The position numbers were made by a program, and so were the translations under genes. From assembly GCA_963767645.1 (NCBI GenBank), contig CAVYEW010000014.1, positions 1 to 64,000 on the forward strand: a DNA stretch of 64,000 bases, read 5' to 3'. A model generated the notes under the pieces. The model worked only from the letters and a program-made list of their open reading frames with translations. It searched no databases and was not told the origin of the DNA. Source of the DNA: DATFDN01 sp963767645. Its GTDB lineage: Bacteria > Pseudomonadota > Alphaproteobacteria > Acetobacterales > Acetobacteraceae. This document shows, piece by piece, positions 17,803 through 26,909 of this stretch. Position 1 is the stretch's first letter. Each line of letters starts with the position of its first letter.

Positions 17803-18672
17803 TTATCGCATGGCTGGCGTGGTGCCGCTCCCCAGCTTCGGCATGGTCTGCATCCCCATCGGCGCGGCCGGGGCGGTCATCACCATTCCGCTATCGGCCA
17901 CGAAGGTAGGCAGGATTTGGGGGGCGCCCAGCACCACGGCTCCGTAGGCCACCAATGCAGCTGCATTGACGCGCGCAACTAAACGTCCCCAGGGCAGCGT
18001 CTTCTCGGCAAGGATCACGAGCGTGATGACCGCCATGGCGACGATGTTCATGATGCCGAGCGGGAACAGGATAACGAACAAGAGCCAGCAACATCCAAGA
18101 CAATAAGCGCCGTGGAGCAAACCCATGCGCAGCGCACCCGACGCGCCGTCGCGCCAAGAGGTCATGATGAAACTGACCGGCGTGCGACACTTCGACAGGC
18201 ACCGGTCCTTCAACGGGGTGAGCTGGTAGATGCCTGCCATCAGGACGACCGCCCCGCCGATCCGGGCGGCTGTGGCGGACGACAGTGCGGTGCTCATGGC
18301 TGCGGCCTCGGCGGCGGAGGCGCCTGCGTAAGCGGCAACACCCGACAGGGTCCACACCAACATATAGGCCGTCACGAACACCCAAGTTGCGACGAAAGCC
18401 TCGCCGCGCTGGCGCTTACTCGCCTGCACCTTGTGGAAGGTGAGAATCATAGGCGCGGCGGTCGGGAACATCATGGCCACCATCATGACGATCCAGATCG
18501 CGAGGAAGAGCGGCGCGCGCATGCCCATCGTAGGCGAGGCCATCGCCGTGCCCATGTCATGGCCAGTGCCTTGCCAGACGAGCAACAACCAGGCAGCAAC
18601 CGCCAGTGCCAAGAGAAGGCCGAGGATGACATTGCGCTGTACCACCAGCGAGTACGTCTGGGCGCGTTCCAT
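17803..18672 (-). CDS. DUF2182 integral membrane protein
   Basis: A 289-residue polytopic membrane protein, probably with six or seven helices. It shows the family features of DUF2182 (predicted metal-binding integral membrane protein): WIVMMVAMMFPTAAPM near residue 65, YQLTPLKDRCLSKCRTP in the middle, and GLLHGAYCLGCCWLLF. These methionine- and cysteine-rich helices prompted the metal-binding prediction. The C-terminal tail is Met-rich (GMVMTAPAAPMGMQTM). Start at 18672 is chosen over the longer frame because MERAQ leads directly into the first helix and GGGAGA precedes it. The DUF1326 gene lies 77 bases upstream; these two families are often neighbours, but their joint function is not established. 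Confidence 0.88.
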   Translation of the reverse strand: MERAQTYSLVVQRNVILGLLLALAVAAWLLLVWQGTGHDMGTAMASPTMGMRAPLFLAIWIVMMVAMMFPTAAPMILTFHKVQASKRQRGEAFVATWVFVTAYMLVWTLSGVAAYAGASAAEAAAMSTALSSATAARIGGAVVLMAGIYQLTPLKDRCLSKCRTPVSFIMTSWRDGASGALRMGLLHGAYCLGCCWLLFVILFPLGIMNIVAMAVITLVILAEKTLPWGRLVARVNAAALVAYGAVVLGAPQILPTFVADSGMVMTAPAAPMGMQTMPKLGSGTTPAMR

Positions 18673-18749
18673 GACAGGTGTCTCCCGACCGCCGCACGTC
18701 GACGCCCTAGCAGAGTGCGCGGTAGCGTCGGGCGGAGACTGGCGCGAGG

Positions 18750-19376
18750 CTAGTTCGACCAGTTGATCGGTGCGTAGTGGCCGTTCTTGCCGGAATTGTC
18801 CCATCGCATGCCGTGATCGGCGAATGTGCTGCCCTTACTACCGACACCGAATGCAAGCCTGTCAGGTGCGACCGGATGGCCTACGGCACCCCAACTCTCG
18901 CCGCTTGGGTGCATGCTTCCCAGTGGCTCGACGGCCATGTGCATGACGCCGGGGATTTCCGCTGAACGGGCCTTACCGTTGATGGTGTATTTGATCACCA
19001 CCTTTTTCACGCCGAGATGCTTGCCGACGAGCGGGGCGAATGCCGCCATGGGGCCGCCCTCGGCACCGCCAAAGATTGCGCCAAGCGCCGCGGTCTGCTC
19101 GTCGTCCGCACGTTCATCTACATAGGCGGCGAGCGTCCAGTTGCCGTCTGCCATGGCACCTGGCGTATGAGCGATTACGGCGACGTTGAGCCCGTTGAGC
19201 GACACCTGACCGTAACTGCCCTTGTCGATGTGAAAGACCAATGCCACGTCGCAGGTGCCCTGGCTGGGCCGTGCCGTCAGCGGTGCGGCGGGCGAGACAA
19301 GGCAGGGGCACACCACGTCGCAGTTGCAGTTCTCGAAATAGTCGCCGGACAGGCGCCATTTGGTTTGCGTTACCAC
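18750..19376 (-). CDS. DUF1326 domain protein
   Basis: A 208-residue soluble protein matching the DUF1326 pattern. It opens WRLSGDYFENCNCDVVCPCL, whose clustered cysteines (CNC, CPC) are the hallmark and could bind metal. DGNWTLAAYVDERADDEQTAAL and the C-terminal HMAVEPLGSMHPSG follow. No signal peptide is visible. The start is GTG at 19376 with GGAGGATAA five bases ahead. It is encoded just upstream of the DUF2182 membrane protein on the same strand, the usual pairing. The biochemical role is unknown; metal handling is an inference from the cysteine pattern. Confidence 0.88.
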   Translation of the reverse strand: MVTQTKWRLSGDYFENCNCDVVCPCLVSPAAPLTARPSQGTCDVALVFHIDKGSYGQVSLNGLNVAVIAHTPGAMADGNWTLAAYVDERADDEQTAALGAIFGGAEGGPMAAFAPLVGKHLGVKKVVIKYTINGKARSAEIPGVMHMAVEPLGSMHPSGESWGAVGHPVAPDRLAFGVGSKGSTFADHGMRWDNSGKNGHYAPINWSN

Positions 19377-19519
19377 CTTATCCTCCCGGTATAACCGCGC
19401 GACAGTGAGTTGATGCTAGTCTCGCTGTCCATGCGGCACAAATCCCCAGCCGTAGAGGACGCCGTGGTCTGGTGCCACCTATAGCCGAGCTTTCCGCCCG
19501 GCTAGAAGCTGTCTCGCGA

Positions 19520-21392
19520 TCACCCGGCCCGAGCGGATTTCGAAGACGACGGGCGCTGCCTGGCTTGCCAGGCGTAGCGTGGATCACCTTCGAGCAGATG
19601 CAGATGATCGGCGAGGCGGTTGCGTTCCAGCCAAGATGCGGCGGCCTCCAGTTCGGCGAGCGTCATCGCCGCCCGCGGCTTGCCCAGCACGCGCTTGAGC
19701 GCGGCGTTGTAGGCGTGATAGCCGCCGCGGGCCGCTTGCAGGGCTTCGCCGTCCTCGACGACCTGCGCCGCCACCATCTCGCCCACTCGGGCGCGCACCC
19801 GGCGCTCGGCGGCGCTCGGCGACTCCAGCATGTCGCCCTGCGCTTCGGCTTCCGGGCGGGTGAGCGCGAGTTCCGGGCCGGGGGCGAGGCGCACCAGGCG
19901 CAAGGCGAGCGCGTTGCTCTCCAAGGGCACGATGCTGCGCTCCTCGCGCGCCTGCTCCAGCTGCTCCTGCAGCCAGAGCGGCAAAGTGCCCTGCCTTTCC
20001 GGACGAGGGCCGCGGGCGCGCGTGCCCTGTTCCTGCTCCATGCGCCAGCGGAACCGGGCGAAGAAGGGATCGTCCGGGTGGAACACCAGGGCGCGCTGGC
20101 CCTCGTAGGGTCCGGCGTGCGGGTCCACCCGCGTCGCCCGCGCCACCATCTGCTCGAGCCAGGGACGCGAGCGGATATGCGTCAGGGCCGCGACCACCGC
20201 GACCTCGGGCGCGTCCAGCCCCTCATAGGCCATCGCCACCGTAACCAGCATGGCGGGCTCGGCGCGGAGCCGATAGGCGGCGAGCGTCTCGTGCGCGTCG
20301 CGCTCGTCGGAGGTCGCCAGGCGCACCGTGTCTTGCTGAGGACCCGGGCACCCAGCTCCGCAGCGCGCCGAGATAGCGCCGGGCCTGTTCCTGGTCGGGG
20401 GCCACCACCAGCAGCTTGCCCAGACCCCGCGGCCCGACGCCGCCGGCCCGCCGCTGCGCGCGCAAATCCCGCGCCGCTTCGAAAGCGCGCCGCAACAGCG
20501 CATCCGCGAACCCCGTACGCAGCGCGGTGAACAGCGCCGGCCGTGTGGTCTCGGTGGGGTGGCTGCCCGAAAGCCGGTGCGGTCCGGCCTCCGCGCGGAT
20601 ACGGGTGCCGTCCGGCCCGGCTTGCATCGGTTCGAGCCAACGCGCCTCGCCGTCGAGCGCGCCGAAGGTCACGGGCAGCACCGCCCGCTCCGCCAGGGCC
20701 TGCGCGCGCGAGTAGCCCACCACGGCCCAGCCGGGGGCGGCGAGATCGACTTCGACTTGGCCCGCCTTGGGTCCTCGCCTATACGGCAGCCAAAGGATGC
20801 GCCGCCCGTCGCTACGCTCCAGCGTGCCCGAGAGCAGCAGGCGCACGCGGGCGCATTCCAGAAGCGGCAGCAGAGCCGCCGACCAGCCCTGCGCCGGATC
20901 GTCCGCTCCGTCGCTGCCCGGCGCCTCGCCGAGCGCCGGCAGATGGTGCATCTCGTCCACTACGAGCAGCGTGCGCCGCTTCCGGGCTTCGGTAAGGTGC
21001 AAGTCGGGAGCGGCGGCGACGCCCTGGTAGGTCGTCACATAGCCGGCCAGCCCGCGCGCCGGATCGGGTGCGTTCTCGGCCGCGCGTACGCTGAGCGCAT
21101 GTCCGAGAGCATCGCGCCAGAAGGGGTCGGCGAACGCCTCCTCGGCCTGCAGGCGCAAGGAATCCCGCGGCACCACCCAGACCACGCGCTCGACGATCCC
21201 CGCCCCGACAAGCGCATGCGCGGCCAGGACGGGCAGCAGCGACTTGCCGCCCCCCGGCGTTACCGCGGCGAGGATGTCGCGCACCTCCGCCCCGGCCGCC
21301 ACCGCGCGCGCCACGGCAAGCAGCTGCGCCTGGTGGGTGCGGAGCGGGCGGGCGGATGAGCTCGGTGGCAAGCGGCAGGGCTCCGGCATCAT
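19520..21392 (-). CDS. DEAD/DEAH-type superfamily 2 helicase (one-base frameshift)
   Basis: Two adjacent frames encode one SF2 helicase. The N-terminal part has Walker A (VTPGGGKSLLPVLAAHA), DEMH in LLVVDEMHHLP (motif II) and LLLSGTLERSDG (motif III). The C-terminal part has a helicase-C region with VTVAMAYEGLDAPEV and the arginine-finger block LEQMVARATRVDPHAG. The frame breaks near 20341-20348, where CCCGGG precedes the join. Removing one base there gives WVPGPQQDTVRLATSDERD and a 623-residue protein. The gene lies just outside the left end of the tRNA-Pro element, so it is ancestral chromosome or part of an older insertion. Its DNA or RNA substrate is unknown. Confidence 0.8.
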
Positions 21393-21573
21393 GACGGGCG
21401 GAACATGAATCCATGCCGGCTGGCTTGTGAACCCTTGTTCTGGTGCTCCTGAGCCGTAGCGGCGTAGATCGCGTCCTAGTGATTCCAGGCTCGCGGCCTG
21501 AGCCGGCAGGCTTTATGCGGATGGGGTCCAAATGCTTTTGCGCTGGAAGCAGATGCCAAAGAGCTAAGGGGCA

Positions 21574-21618
21574 TGGTCGGAGCGGCGGGATTCGAACCCA
21601 CGACCCCCAGTCCCCCAG
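21574..21618 (-). repeat. attachment repeat: 45-bp 3'-end copy of tRNA-Pro
   Basis: These 45 bases are identical to 29952-29996, the 3' part of the intact tRNA-Pro gene from CCA to the anticodon loop. Beyond 21618 the sequences diverge (TCTTGAAA here, ACTGATGC in the tRNA). The copy lacks the D arm and 5' acceptor strand, so it is an att remnant, not a tRNA. It marks the distal junction of the integrated element. The 21393-21573 stretch to its left holds no convincing gene. Confidence 0.93.
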
Positions 21619-21714
21619 TCTTGAAACCACCCCGGAATTTGACGGAACTATCCGGCAATAGAAGGCGGAAAATATAGGCAATTCCGTTTCCGTCCTTTCG
21701 CTTCCGCCCCTTGC

Positions 21715-21734
21715 GTGGTATCCATCCAGTATCC
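21715..21734. repeat. Candidate integrase arm site, left end
   Basis: GTGGTATCCATCCAGTATCC here matches 29884-29903 at 19 of 20 positions. Each copy contains two GTATCC words 11 bases apart, and an inverted GGATACC follows at about 21747. The site lies between the left att repeat and the integrase start, where arm-type binding sites of tyrosine integrases are usually found. Function is inferred. Confidence 0.55.
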
Positions 21735-21787
21735 GGAGTGGCTTTGGATACCAAGGCCGCCGGGCGTGGACATCAACGGGGCGGGCG

Positions 21788-22990
21788 ATGGCGACGAACC
21801 GGATCACGACGGCGCTGGTCGAGGGGTTGGCGCCCGGCGAGGTGGTGTTCGACACCGAGGTGCGCGGCTTCATGGTCCGCCATCGCGGCGGGGTGCCGCG
21901 CTACGCGCTCAAGACCCGCGTCAAGGGGCGCCAGACCATCCTTGCCATCGGCCAGCACGCGCGAGGGCACTACGGCCCCGAGCGGGCGCGCAAGGAGGCG
22001 GTGCGGCTGCTCGGCCTGATCCGCGACGGCCAAGACCCGGCGGCCGACCGCGCCGCCGAGCGGAGCGCCCCGACGCTGGCGGCCTTCGCGGACCGCTACC
22101 TCGCGGAGTTCGCCGTCCCGCGCCACAAGCCCCGCACGGTGGCGGAGGAGCGCCGGCTGTTGAGGCTGCACATCCTACCTGCCCTGGGCAACGCCCGGCT
22201 GCGCGACATCGGCAAGGTGGAGGTGGCTCGCCTGCACGCCGCGATGCGGCAAGCCCCCGTTGCCGCCAACCGCACGCTGGCGGAGCTGTCCGCGATCCTG
22301 GGATGGGCGGAGAAGGTGGGGGAGCGGCCGGATGGGTCCAACCCGTGCCGCCACGTCGAGCGCTACCCCGAGAAGCCGCGCGAGCGGATGCTGATCGTGG
22401 ACGAACTCGCCCGCCTCGGCGACGCCCTGACGCACGCCGAGGCGGAAGGACTGACCGACTGGCGGCCGGTGGCCGTGGTGCGGCTTCTGCTGTTCACCGG
22501 CGCGCGGCTGTCCGAGGTGCTGGGACTGACTTGGGAACTCGTGGACCTTGGGGCGGGCGTGGTCCGCCTGCCCGACAGCAAGACCGGGGCGAAGAACCTG
22601 GTGCTACCGGCGCCCGCAATGGAACTGCTCGCCGCCCTGCCACGGCTGGCCGGCAACGCGCACGTTATCCCCGGTGATCGTCCCGGCGCGGCCTTTGTCG
22701 GCATCCAGAAGCCGTGGCAGCGCATCCGCGCACGCGCGGGCTTGGGCAATGTGCGCCTCCACGACCTGCGACACGCCTTCGCGTCGGCCGCCGTGGCGGC
22801 GGGCGACAGCCTGTTCATTGTGGGCAAGCTGCTCGGGCACCGTCAGGCATCCACGACCGAACGCTACGCCCACCTCGCCCCGGACCCGGCCCGCGCCGTC
22901 GCCAACCGCACGGCCGAGCGGCTGGCCGCGATGATGGGGCGCAAGGACGATGCCGAGGTGATCGCGCTGCGGCCCGGCAATACAGGATAG
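21788..22990 (+). CDS. Tyrosine-type integrase of the tRNA-Pro element
   Basis: A 400-residue phage-type tyrosine recombinase. The N-terminal DUF4102-like/arm-binding region (KTRVKGRQTILAIGQH) is followed by a SAM-like core-binding domain (about 95-180) and the catalytic domain. Catalytic residues are visible: Arg in FTGARLSEVLGLTW (about 239), HDLRH in LHDLRHAFASA (about 325-329), His in LLGHRQASTTERYAHL (about 351) and the nucleophile Tyr at about 360. It would catalyse integration into, and with the AlpA-like factor excision from, the tRNA-Pro 3' end. The gene abuts the distal att, as is usual. It appears intact, unlike several neighbours. Confidence 0.95.
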   Translation: MATNRITTALVEGLAPGEVVFDTEVRGFMVRHRGGVPRYALKTRVKGRQTILAIGQHARGHYGPERARKEAVRLLGLIRDGQDPAADRAAERSAPTLAAFADRYLAEFAVPRHKPRTVAEERRLLRLHILPALGNARLRDIGKVEVARLHAAMRQAPVAANRTLAELSAILGWAEKVGERPDGSNPCRHVERYPEKPRERMLIVDELARLGDALTHAEAEGLTDWRPVAVVRLLLFTGARLSEVLGLTWELVDLGAGVVRLPDSKTGAKNLVLPAPAMELLAALPRLAGNAHVIPGDRPGAAFVGIQKPWQRIRARAGLGNVRLHDLRHAFASAAVAAGDSLFIVGKLLGHRQASTTERYAHLAPDPARAVANRTAERLAAMMGRKDDAEVIALRPGNTG

Positions 22991-23114
22991 CGCCCTGACA
23001 CTGTTGACACCGTTGAAATGGTGAACCGCTGACCGCGCCGGGCGGACCCCGGCAATCGGCTGGGCGGAGTGCGCCAACACCCCGCCCAGCCTGACCCAAG
23101 GCAAGGAATCCCCC

Positions 23115-23354
23115 ATGCCCAAGGCTGATGATACCCCTAGCACGTCGGCACCAAAGCCGAAGCGCATTCTCATACTTGGGCGGCTGCCCAATGGGGATGA
23201 ATGCGTCTTCATGCATTTCAGCGGTGCCCCTCTCCCGGATCTGACCGAAGGAGACGCGATCACTGCGGCTGAAGTCGCGGGCTGGTTTCACAAGGTGGCA
23301 CCGAAGTGGGCGGCACCCGGCGAGTTCCTCGCCGCAGCTTCGCGGTTTGGTTAA
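23115..23354 (+). CDS. Small hypothetical protein of the island
   Basis: A 79-residue acidic-to-neutral protein beginning MPKADDTPSTSAPKPKRILI after an AAGGAA purine run. No signal peptide, helix-turn-helix or catalytic motif is recognised. The central DECVFMHFSGAPLPDLTEGD and Trp-containing C-terminus look like a folded domain. Its stop overlaps the TTG start region of the next ORF, suggesting coupling inside the element's early operon. The function cannot be read from sequence. Confidence 0.6.
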   Translation: MPKADDTPSTSAPKPKRILILGRLPNGDECVFMHFSGAPLPDLTEGDAITAAEVAGWFHKVAPKWAAPGEFLAAASRFG

Positions 23355-23856
23355 GGTGCTCAACCTACTTCGCCTGAGCGAGGCGCTGCGCGGTGACTGG
23401 AACCCTCCAGAGCTTCAACGAGTGGGAAGGGTGCAGCGGGCGATCCGTGCCTTGTTGGACGATTTGCCGGGGATTGATCCGCCGGGCGAAGACGGAGAGG
23501 CGATCCGTCGGCTGCATGAAGCGGCGATTGCCGCGCAAGGCGTCTTTCTCCCGTCCCCGCCCCGCAAGCGGTTTGAGCCGTGGCACGAGACGGCGGCGGC
23601 GGTCGCGGCTCATGTGGTTGCGACGTGGCGCGGCGCTGGGCAAAAGCGCGTCGGGAAGAAGACGACAAGCCCGCTGGTGAAGCTGCTTGCTCTCGCCCTG
23701 CCGCGTGTCGGCGAAGGCGTGCGCGAGCCGGACGCAATCAGCAAGGCATTGCAGCGGCGAGGGGGGACAACCGCTGAAATTACGTTGTCCGACTTCACCG
23801 GCTCCCCCATCCGGCACGGTCCTGCCCGCAATGACCGGAAAGAATTCGGGCAATGA
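23347..23856 (+). CDS. Hypothetical protein of the island, TTG or GTG start
   Basis: A 169-residue protein. Translation can begin at TTG 23347, overlapping the previous stop, or at GTG 23356 three codons later; no strong ribosome site distinguishes them. The N-terminal half is helical (LRLSEALRGDWNPPELQRV, then AIRALLDDLPG) and the C-terminal half is basic (GAGQKRVGKKTTSPLVKLL). It ends GPARNDRKEFGQ and its stop overlaps the ATG of the AlpA-like gene (ATGA). Proteins of this sort often sit between integrase and excisionase in small integrative elements, but I do not recognise a named family. Confidence 0.6.
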   Translation: MVKVLNLLRLSEALRGDWNPPELQRVGRVQRAIRALLDDLPGIDPPGEDGEAIRRLHEAAIAAQGVFLPSPPRKRFEPWHETAAAVAAHVVATWRGAGQKRVGKKTTSPLVKLLALALPRVGEGVREPDAISKALQRRGGTTAEITLSDFTGSPIRHGPARNDRKEFGQ

Positions 23857-24053
23857 GTGAAATCGAGACCGAATTGCTGACCGAGCGCGAGACGGCAGCG
23901 CTGCTGCGCGTTGATGCGCGCACGCTGCGGAACTGGAATTGCGGCGGCCGGGGGCCGGCGCGGTTCAAGCTGTCCGAACGCCGCGTGGTCTATCAGCGGG
24001 CCGAGGTGCTGGGCTGGATCGCCGCCCAACGCGCCAAGAAGGACGCCGCCTGA
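23853..24053 (+). CDS. AlpA/MerR-like helix-turn-helix protein, probable excisionase
   Basis: A 66-residue DNA-binding protein. LLTERETAALLRVDARTLRN forms the winged helix-turn-helix, followed by the wing region GPARFKLSERRVVYQRAEV and LGWIAAQRAKK. This is the pattern of the HTH_17/AlpA family found as excisionases and regulators in integrative elements. The ATG overlaps the preceding stop by four bases. The likely role is to bind near the att/arm sites to direct excision by the integrase and to regulate the element; this is inferred from family and position. Confidence 0.85.
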   Translation: MSEIETELLTERETAALLRVDARTLRNWNCGGRGPARFKLSERRVVYQRAEVLGWIAAQRAKKDAA

Positions 24054-24151
24054 AAAGAAACAACCCGGCGCGACTGGCGCGGCCGGGCTGTGGAAGGCGA
24101 ATTCGACACCGCTGCTTCTACAGCATTAGGTCGCGCCCGTCACGCGCTCTC

Positions 24152-24376
24152 ATGGAGCACGATGACGTGCATATCCGTCCCACCATCCGAACTTCCTATG
24201 GGCCGCGCCGTCTGCCGCTGCGCCCGCTGATCGGCGTGCCGCTGACCTCGGCCGAGTTGCACCTGCTCGCCCGCGCGATCGAGGGCGAGGCCGACGCCGC
24301 CGAGCGCGACGGCCGGCCCGACGCCGCCAACACGCTGTCCTGGCGGGCCGCCGCGTTGCGGGAGGCGGCCCGATGA
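24152..24376 (+). CDS. Small hypothetical protein of the island
   Basis: A 74-residue protein starting MEHDDVHIRPTIRTSYGPRR. A predicted helix covers AELHLLARAIEGEADAAERD to the end. The ATG at 24152 is the first plausible start; the longer frame runs back over the AlpA-like gene. The stop overlaps the next ATG (ATGA at 24373), so the reading frames are chained translationally. No homologous family is recognised. Confidence 0.55.
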   Translation: MEHDDVHIRPTIRTSYGPRRLPLRPLIGVPLTSAELHLLARAIEGEADAAERDGRPDAANTLSWRAAALREAAR

Positions 24377-24546
24377 ACCGCGCCCTTTTCGTCGTGCCCG
24401 CCCCACGCCTGGTGCCGTGGCCTGACACCCGCGACGAAGCGGCCGATCCCCGCCCGGCGTCGCTGACCGGGCATGCCACTGTCGTTTCCGCCACCACTCC
24501 CGACGGCGTTGCGGCGCGGCGTACGAGGGAGGGGGCGCCATGCTGA
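24373..24546 (+). CDS. Short overlapping ORF upstream of the primase gene
   Basis: A 57-residue reading frame starting MNRALFVVPAPRLVPWPDTR, overlapping its upstream neighbour by four bases and the primase-like gene by seven (ATGCTGA). Its placement in a tight chain of ATGA/ATGCTGA overlaps is the main evidence that it is translated. Composition is unremarkable and no domain is seen. It may act mainly to couple translation. Confidence 0.45.
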   Translation: MNRALFVVPAPRLVPWPDTRDEAADPRPASLTGHATVVSATTPDGVAARRTREGAPC

Positions 24547-25403
24547 GCGCACGCGACCTCGCGGGCCGGCTCGGCCTGACCAGGCACCCGCGCTCATGGC
24601 GCGGGCGCTGCCCGGCCTGCGACTATCCGGGCGAGACGTTTAGCGTGCGCGAACGGCGCGGCGAATTGGCTTCGCTCTTTTGCGCCAACGGCTGCGATCG
24701 TGGTGCCCTGGACGACGCCGCGAACCGGGTGATGGGCGGTGCCTGGACGCCTCCCGACCAGGCCGAGGTAACGGATGAGGCGGCCCGCCGCGCCGCCCGT
24801 CAGGCAAGGGCGCTAGCCTTGTGGAACGGCGCGGAGCCCGCATCGGGCACGCCGGCCGGTCGCTACCTGGCCGGTCGCGGCCTGCCTGATCTCGCTCGCT
24901 CCCCGGCGCTTCGCTGGCGGCTGGACGTGCCGCACCCGGAAGGCGGGCGCCTGCCGGCGATGCTGGCACTCGTGATGGATGCGGCCGGGGCGCCGGTCGC
25001 GGTGCATCGGACCTATCTGCGCCGCGACGGCACTGGCAAGGCGGACGTGACACCGGCCAAGGCATCGCTTGGCCCGGTGTGGGGCGGCGCGATCCGGCTG
25101 GCCCCGCTGGCGCCCGAGCTGGTGATTGGGGAGGGCATCGAAACAAGCGCCAGCGCCGGGCGCCTGCTGGCTTTGCCAGCCTGGTCCGCGCTTTCGGCCG
25201 GCAATCTCGCCCGTGGCTTGGTGCTGCCTCCCGACGTGCGGACAGTGGTGATCGCGGCGGACCCGGACCAACCGGGACAGGATGCCGCTCGCGACGCTTG
25301 GCATCGCTGGACGGCCGAGGGGAGGCGCGTGCGGATCGCCACGCCGAACGGCTCCGCGGATTTCAATGACACCTTGCGCTCGCGGGAGGTGGCCCGTGCC
25401 TGA
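24540..25403 (+). CDS. CHC2 zinc-finger/toprim primase-like protein
   Basis: A 287-residue protein of the primase type used by phages and satellite elements. The N-terminus has a zinc-ribbon-like arrangement (RCPACDYPG, then LFCANGCDRGAL). A middle region (GRYLAGRGLPD, LPAMLALVMDAAG) is followed by a toprim fold with the glutamate in LVIGEGIETSASA (about residues 197-209) and the aspartates in VVIAADPDQPGQDAA (about 238-252). It would synthesise primers for replication of the element, in concert with the following DUF3987 protein. Its ATG overlaps the previous ORF and its stop overlaps the next GTG. The helicase half of a full P4 alpha-like protein is not fused here. Confidence 0.85.
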   Translation: MLSARDLAGRLGLTRHPRSWRGRCPACDYPGETFSVRERRGELASLFCANGCDRGALDDAANRVMGGAWTPPDQAEVTDEAARRAARQARALALWNGAEPASGTPAGRYLAGRGLPDLARSPALRWRLDVPHPEGGRLPAMLALVMDAAGAPVAVHRTYLRRDGTGKADVTPAKASLGPVWGGAIRLAPLAPELVIGEGIETSASAGRLLALPAWSALSAGNLARGLVLPPDVRTVVIAADPDQPGQDAARDAWHRWTAEGRRVRIATPNGSADFNDTLRSREVARA

Positions 25404-26909
25404 CGCCAGCGGCTACACGCTAGAGGATGGGCCGAGGGCCGAGCCGTGGCCCGATCCCGACATGCGCGTGCTGCTCCTGCATCGACGCCCGCCCCCGGTG
25501 CTGCCGCTGGACGTGTTCGGCCCGGAGTGGCGAGCGTGGATCGAGGGCGCGGCACGGGCGGCGGCTTGCCCGCCGGACTACGTAGCCGCGCCGTTGCTGG
25601 CCAGCGTCTCGGCACTGATCGGCAATGCCCGCTGGGCACAGGCGACATCGGGATGGCGGGAGCCGCCGCACCTGTGGTGCGGAGCCGTCGGAGACTCGGG
25701 GAGGGCAAGTCGCCCGGTTCCGACGCGCTGATGCGCGACGTGCTGCCGGCGGTGGAGGGGCGCATGAGCGCGGACTTCCCCGACCGATTGCGGGATTGGA
25801 AGGCGAAGGCCGAGGCCCACGCGGCGGCCGTTGAACAGTGGAAGACCGACGTGCGGGAGGCGCGGAAGAAAGGTTCTCCGGCGCCACTGCCGCCGGTCGG
25901 GGACGCTCCCACCGAGCCGCAAGCGCCCCGGCTGCGGCAGAACGACGTGACGATTGAGAAGGTCGCGAGCCTGCTTGCCGGCGCCGCGCCCAAGGGCTTG
26001 CTGGTGGTGCGCGACGAGCTGGCCGGCTGGTTGCTTGGCCTGAACAGCTACAACGATGCCGGCCGGGCGTTCTGGATCGAGGCGTATGGCGGCCGGCCGT
26101 ACCGGGTGGAGCGTCAGAAGTCGCCGCGACCGATCGACGTGCCGCACTTGGCAGTCGCGGTGACGGGCGGAACGCAGCCGGAGAAGCTGGCGACGTTGTT
26201 CACGGATGCCGATGACGGCTTGCTCGCCCGCTTCTGCTGGTTCTGGCCGGAGCCGGTGCCGTTCGCACTCGGGCGCGACACGCCCGCCACCGGATGGGCG
26301 ACGGACGCGCTCGACCGGCTCCGCTTGCTCGATCTCTCGACGGGTATCGCGCCGGAGGATCACCACCGCCCGATCATGGTGCCGCTGGCCGAGACTTCCC
26401 TCCACCATATACAGGCGTTCGGGTGCGAGATGCAGGAGCGCCAGCGTGAGGCTGGCGGGCTGATGCGATCTGGGTTCGGCAAGGCGCGCGGCACGGCGCT
26501 GCGTTTGGCGCTGGTCCTGGAATACCTGTGGTGGTGTGCGCGGAGCGGGTTCGAGGCGCCGCCCGCCGTCATCTCGGATCGCGCCTTCCTCGCCGCCGCG
26601 ATGCTGGTGGCGGACTACCTGATGCCAATGGCGGAGCGCGTCTATGGCGACGCGGCCACGGCGCCTGCCGATCGCAACGCGGCGACGCTGGCGCGGTGGA
26701 TTAGGCGGGCGCGGCCCAACGAGGTGCATGTCCGCGAGCTGCAACGCGAGGCACGGTTGCCCGGCCTCGCGACGGCGGAGGCCATCCACGCGGCCTGCGG
26801 GATGCTGGTGGATGCCGGTTGGTTGCGCGCCCCAGCGCCGGGCGGCTTCCAGAAGCGGGCGCGACAGGCGTATGCGGTCAACCCCGCACTGCGAGGCGAT
26901 CCGCCATGA
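25396..26909 (+). CDS. DUF3987 (YfjI-like) P-loop protein, one-base frameshift inside the Walker A motif
   Basis: The gene opens with GTG 25396 overlapping the primase stop. The first frame runs through LWCGAVGDSG and then breaks; the second resumes at SPGSDALMRDVLPAVEGRMS. Adding one G to the GGGG at 25698-25701 gives VGDSGEGKSPGSDAL, a good GxxGxGKS P-loop, and a 504-residue protein. Other family features include LLVVRDELAGWLLGLNSY (Walker B-like) and GGRPYRVERQK. DUF3987 proteins follow primases in many prophages and are thought to be replicative helicase or primase partners. If the frameshift is real, the element has lost this ATPase. The last base-pairs overlap the next ATG. Confidence 0.85.

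Noticed and set aside
21574..21618. Second tRNA-Pro gene
   Set aside because: Only the 3' 45 bases are present, without D arm or 5' acceptor strand; it is the att remnant of the island.
21443..21661. Small ORF containing SGGIRTHDPQ
   Set aside because: This peptide is the translated tRNA-Pro 3' end, a common annotation artefact; the same occurs at 29692-30000.
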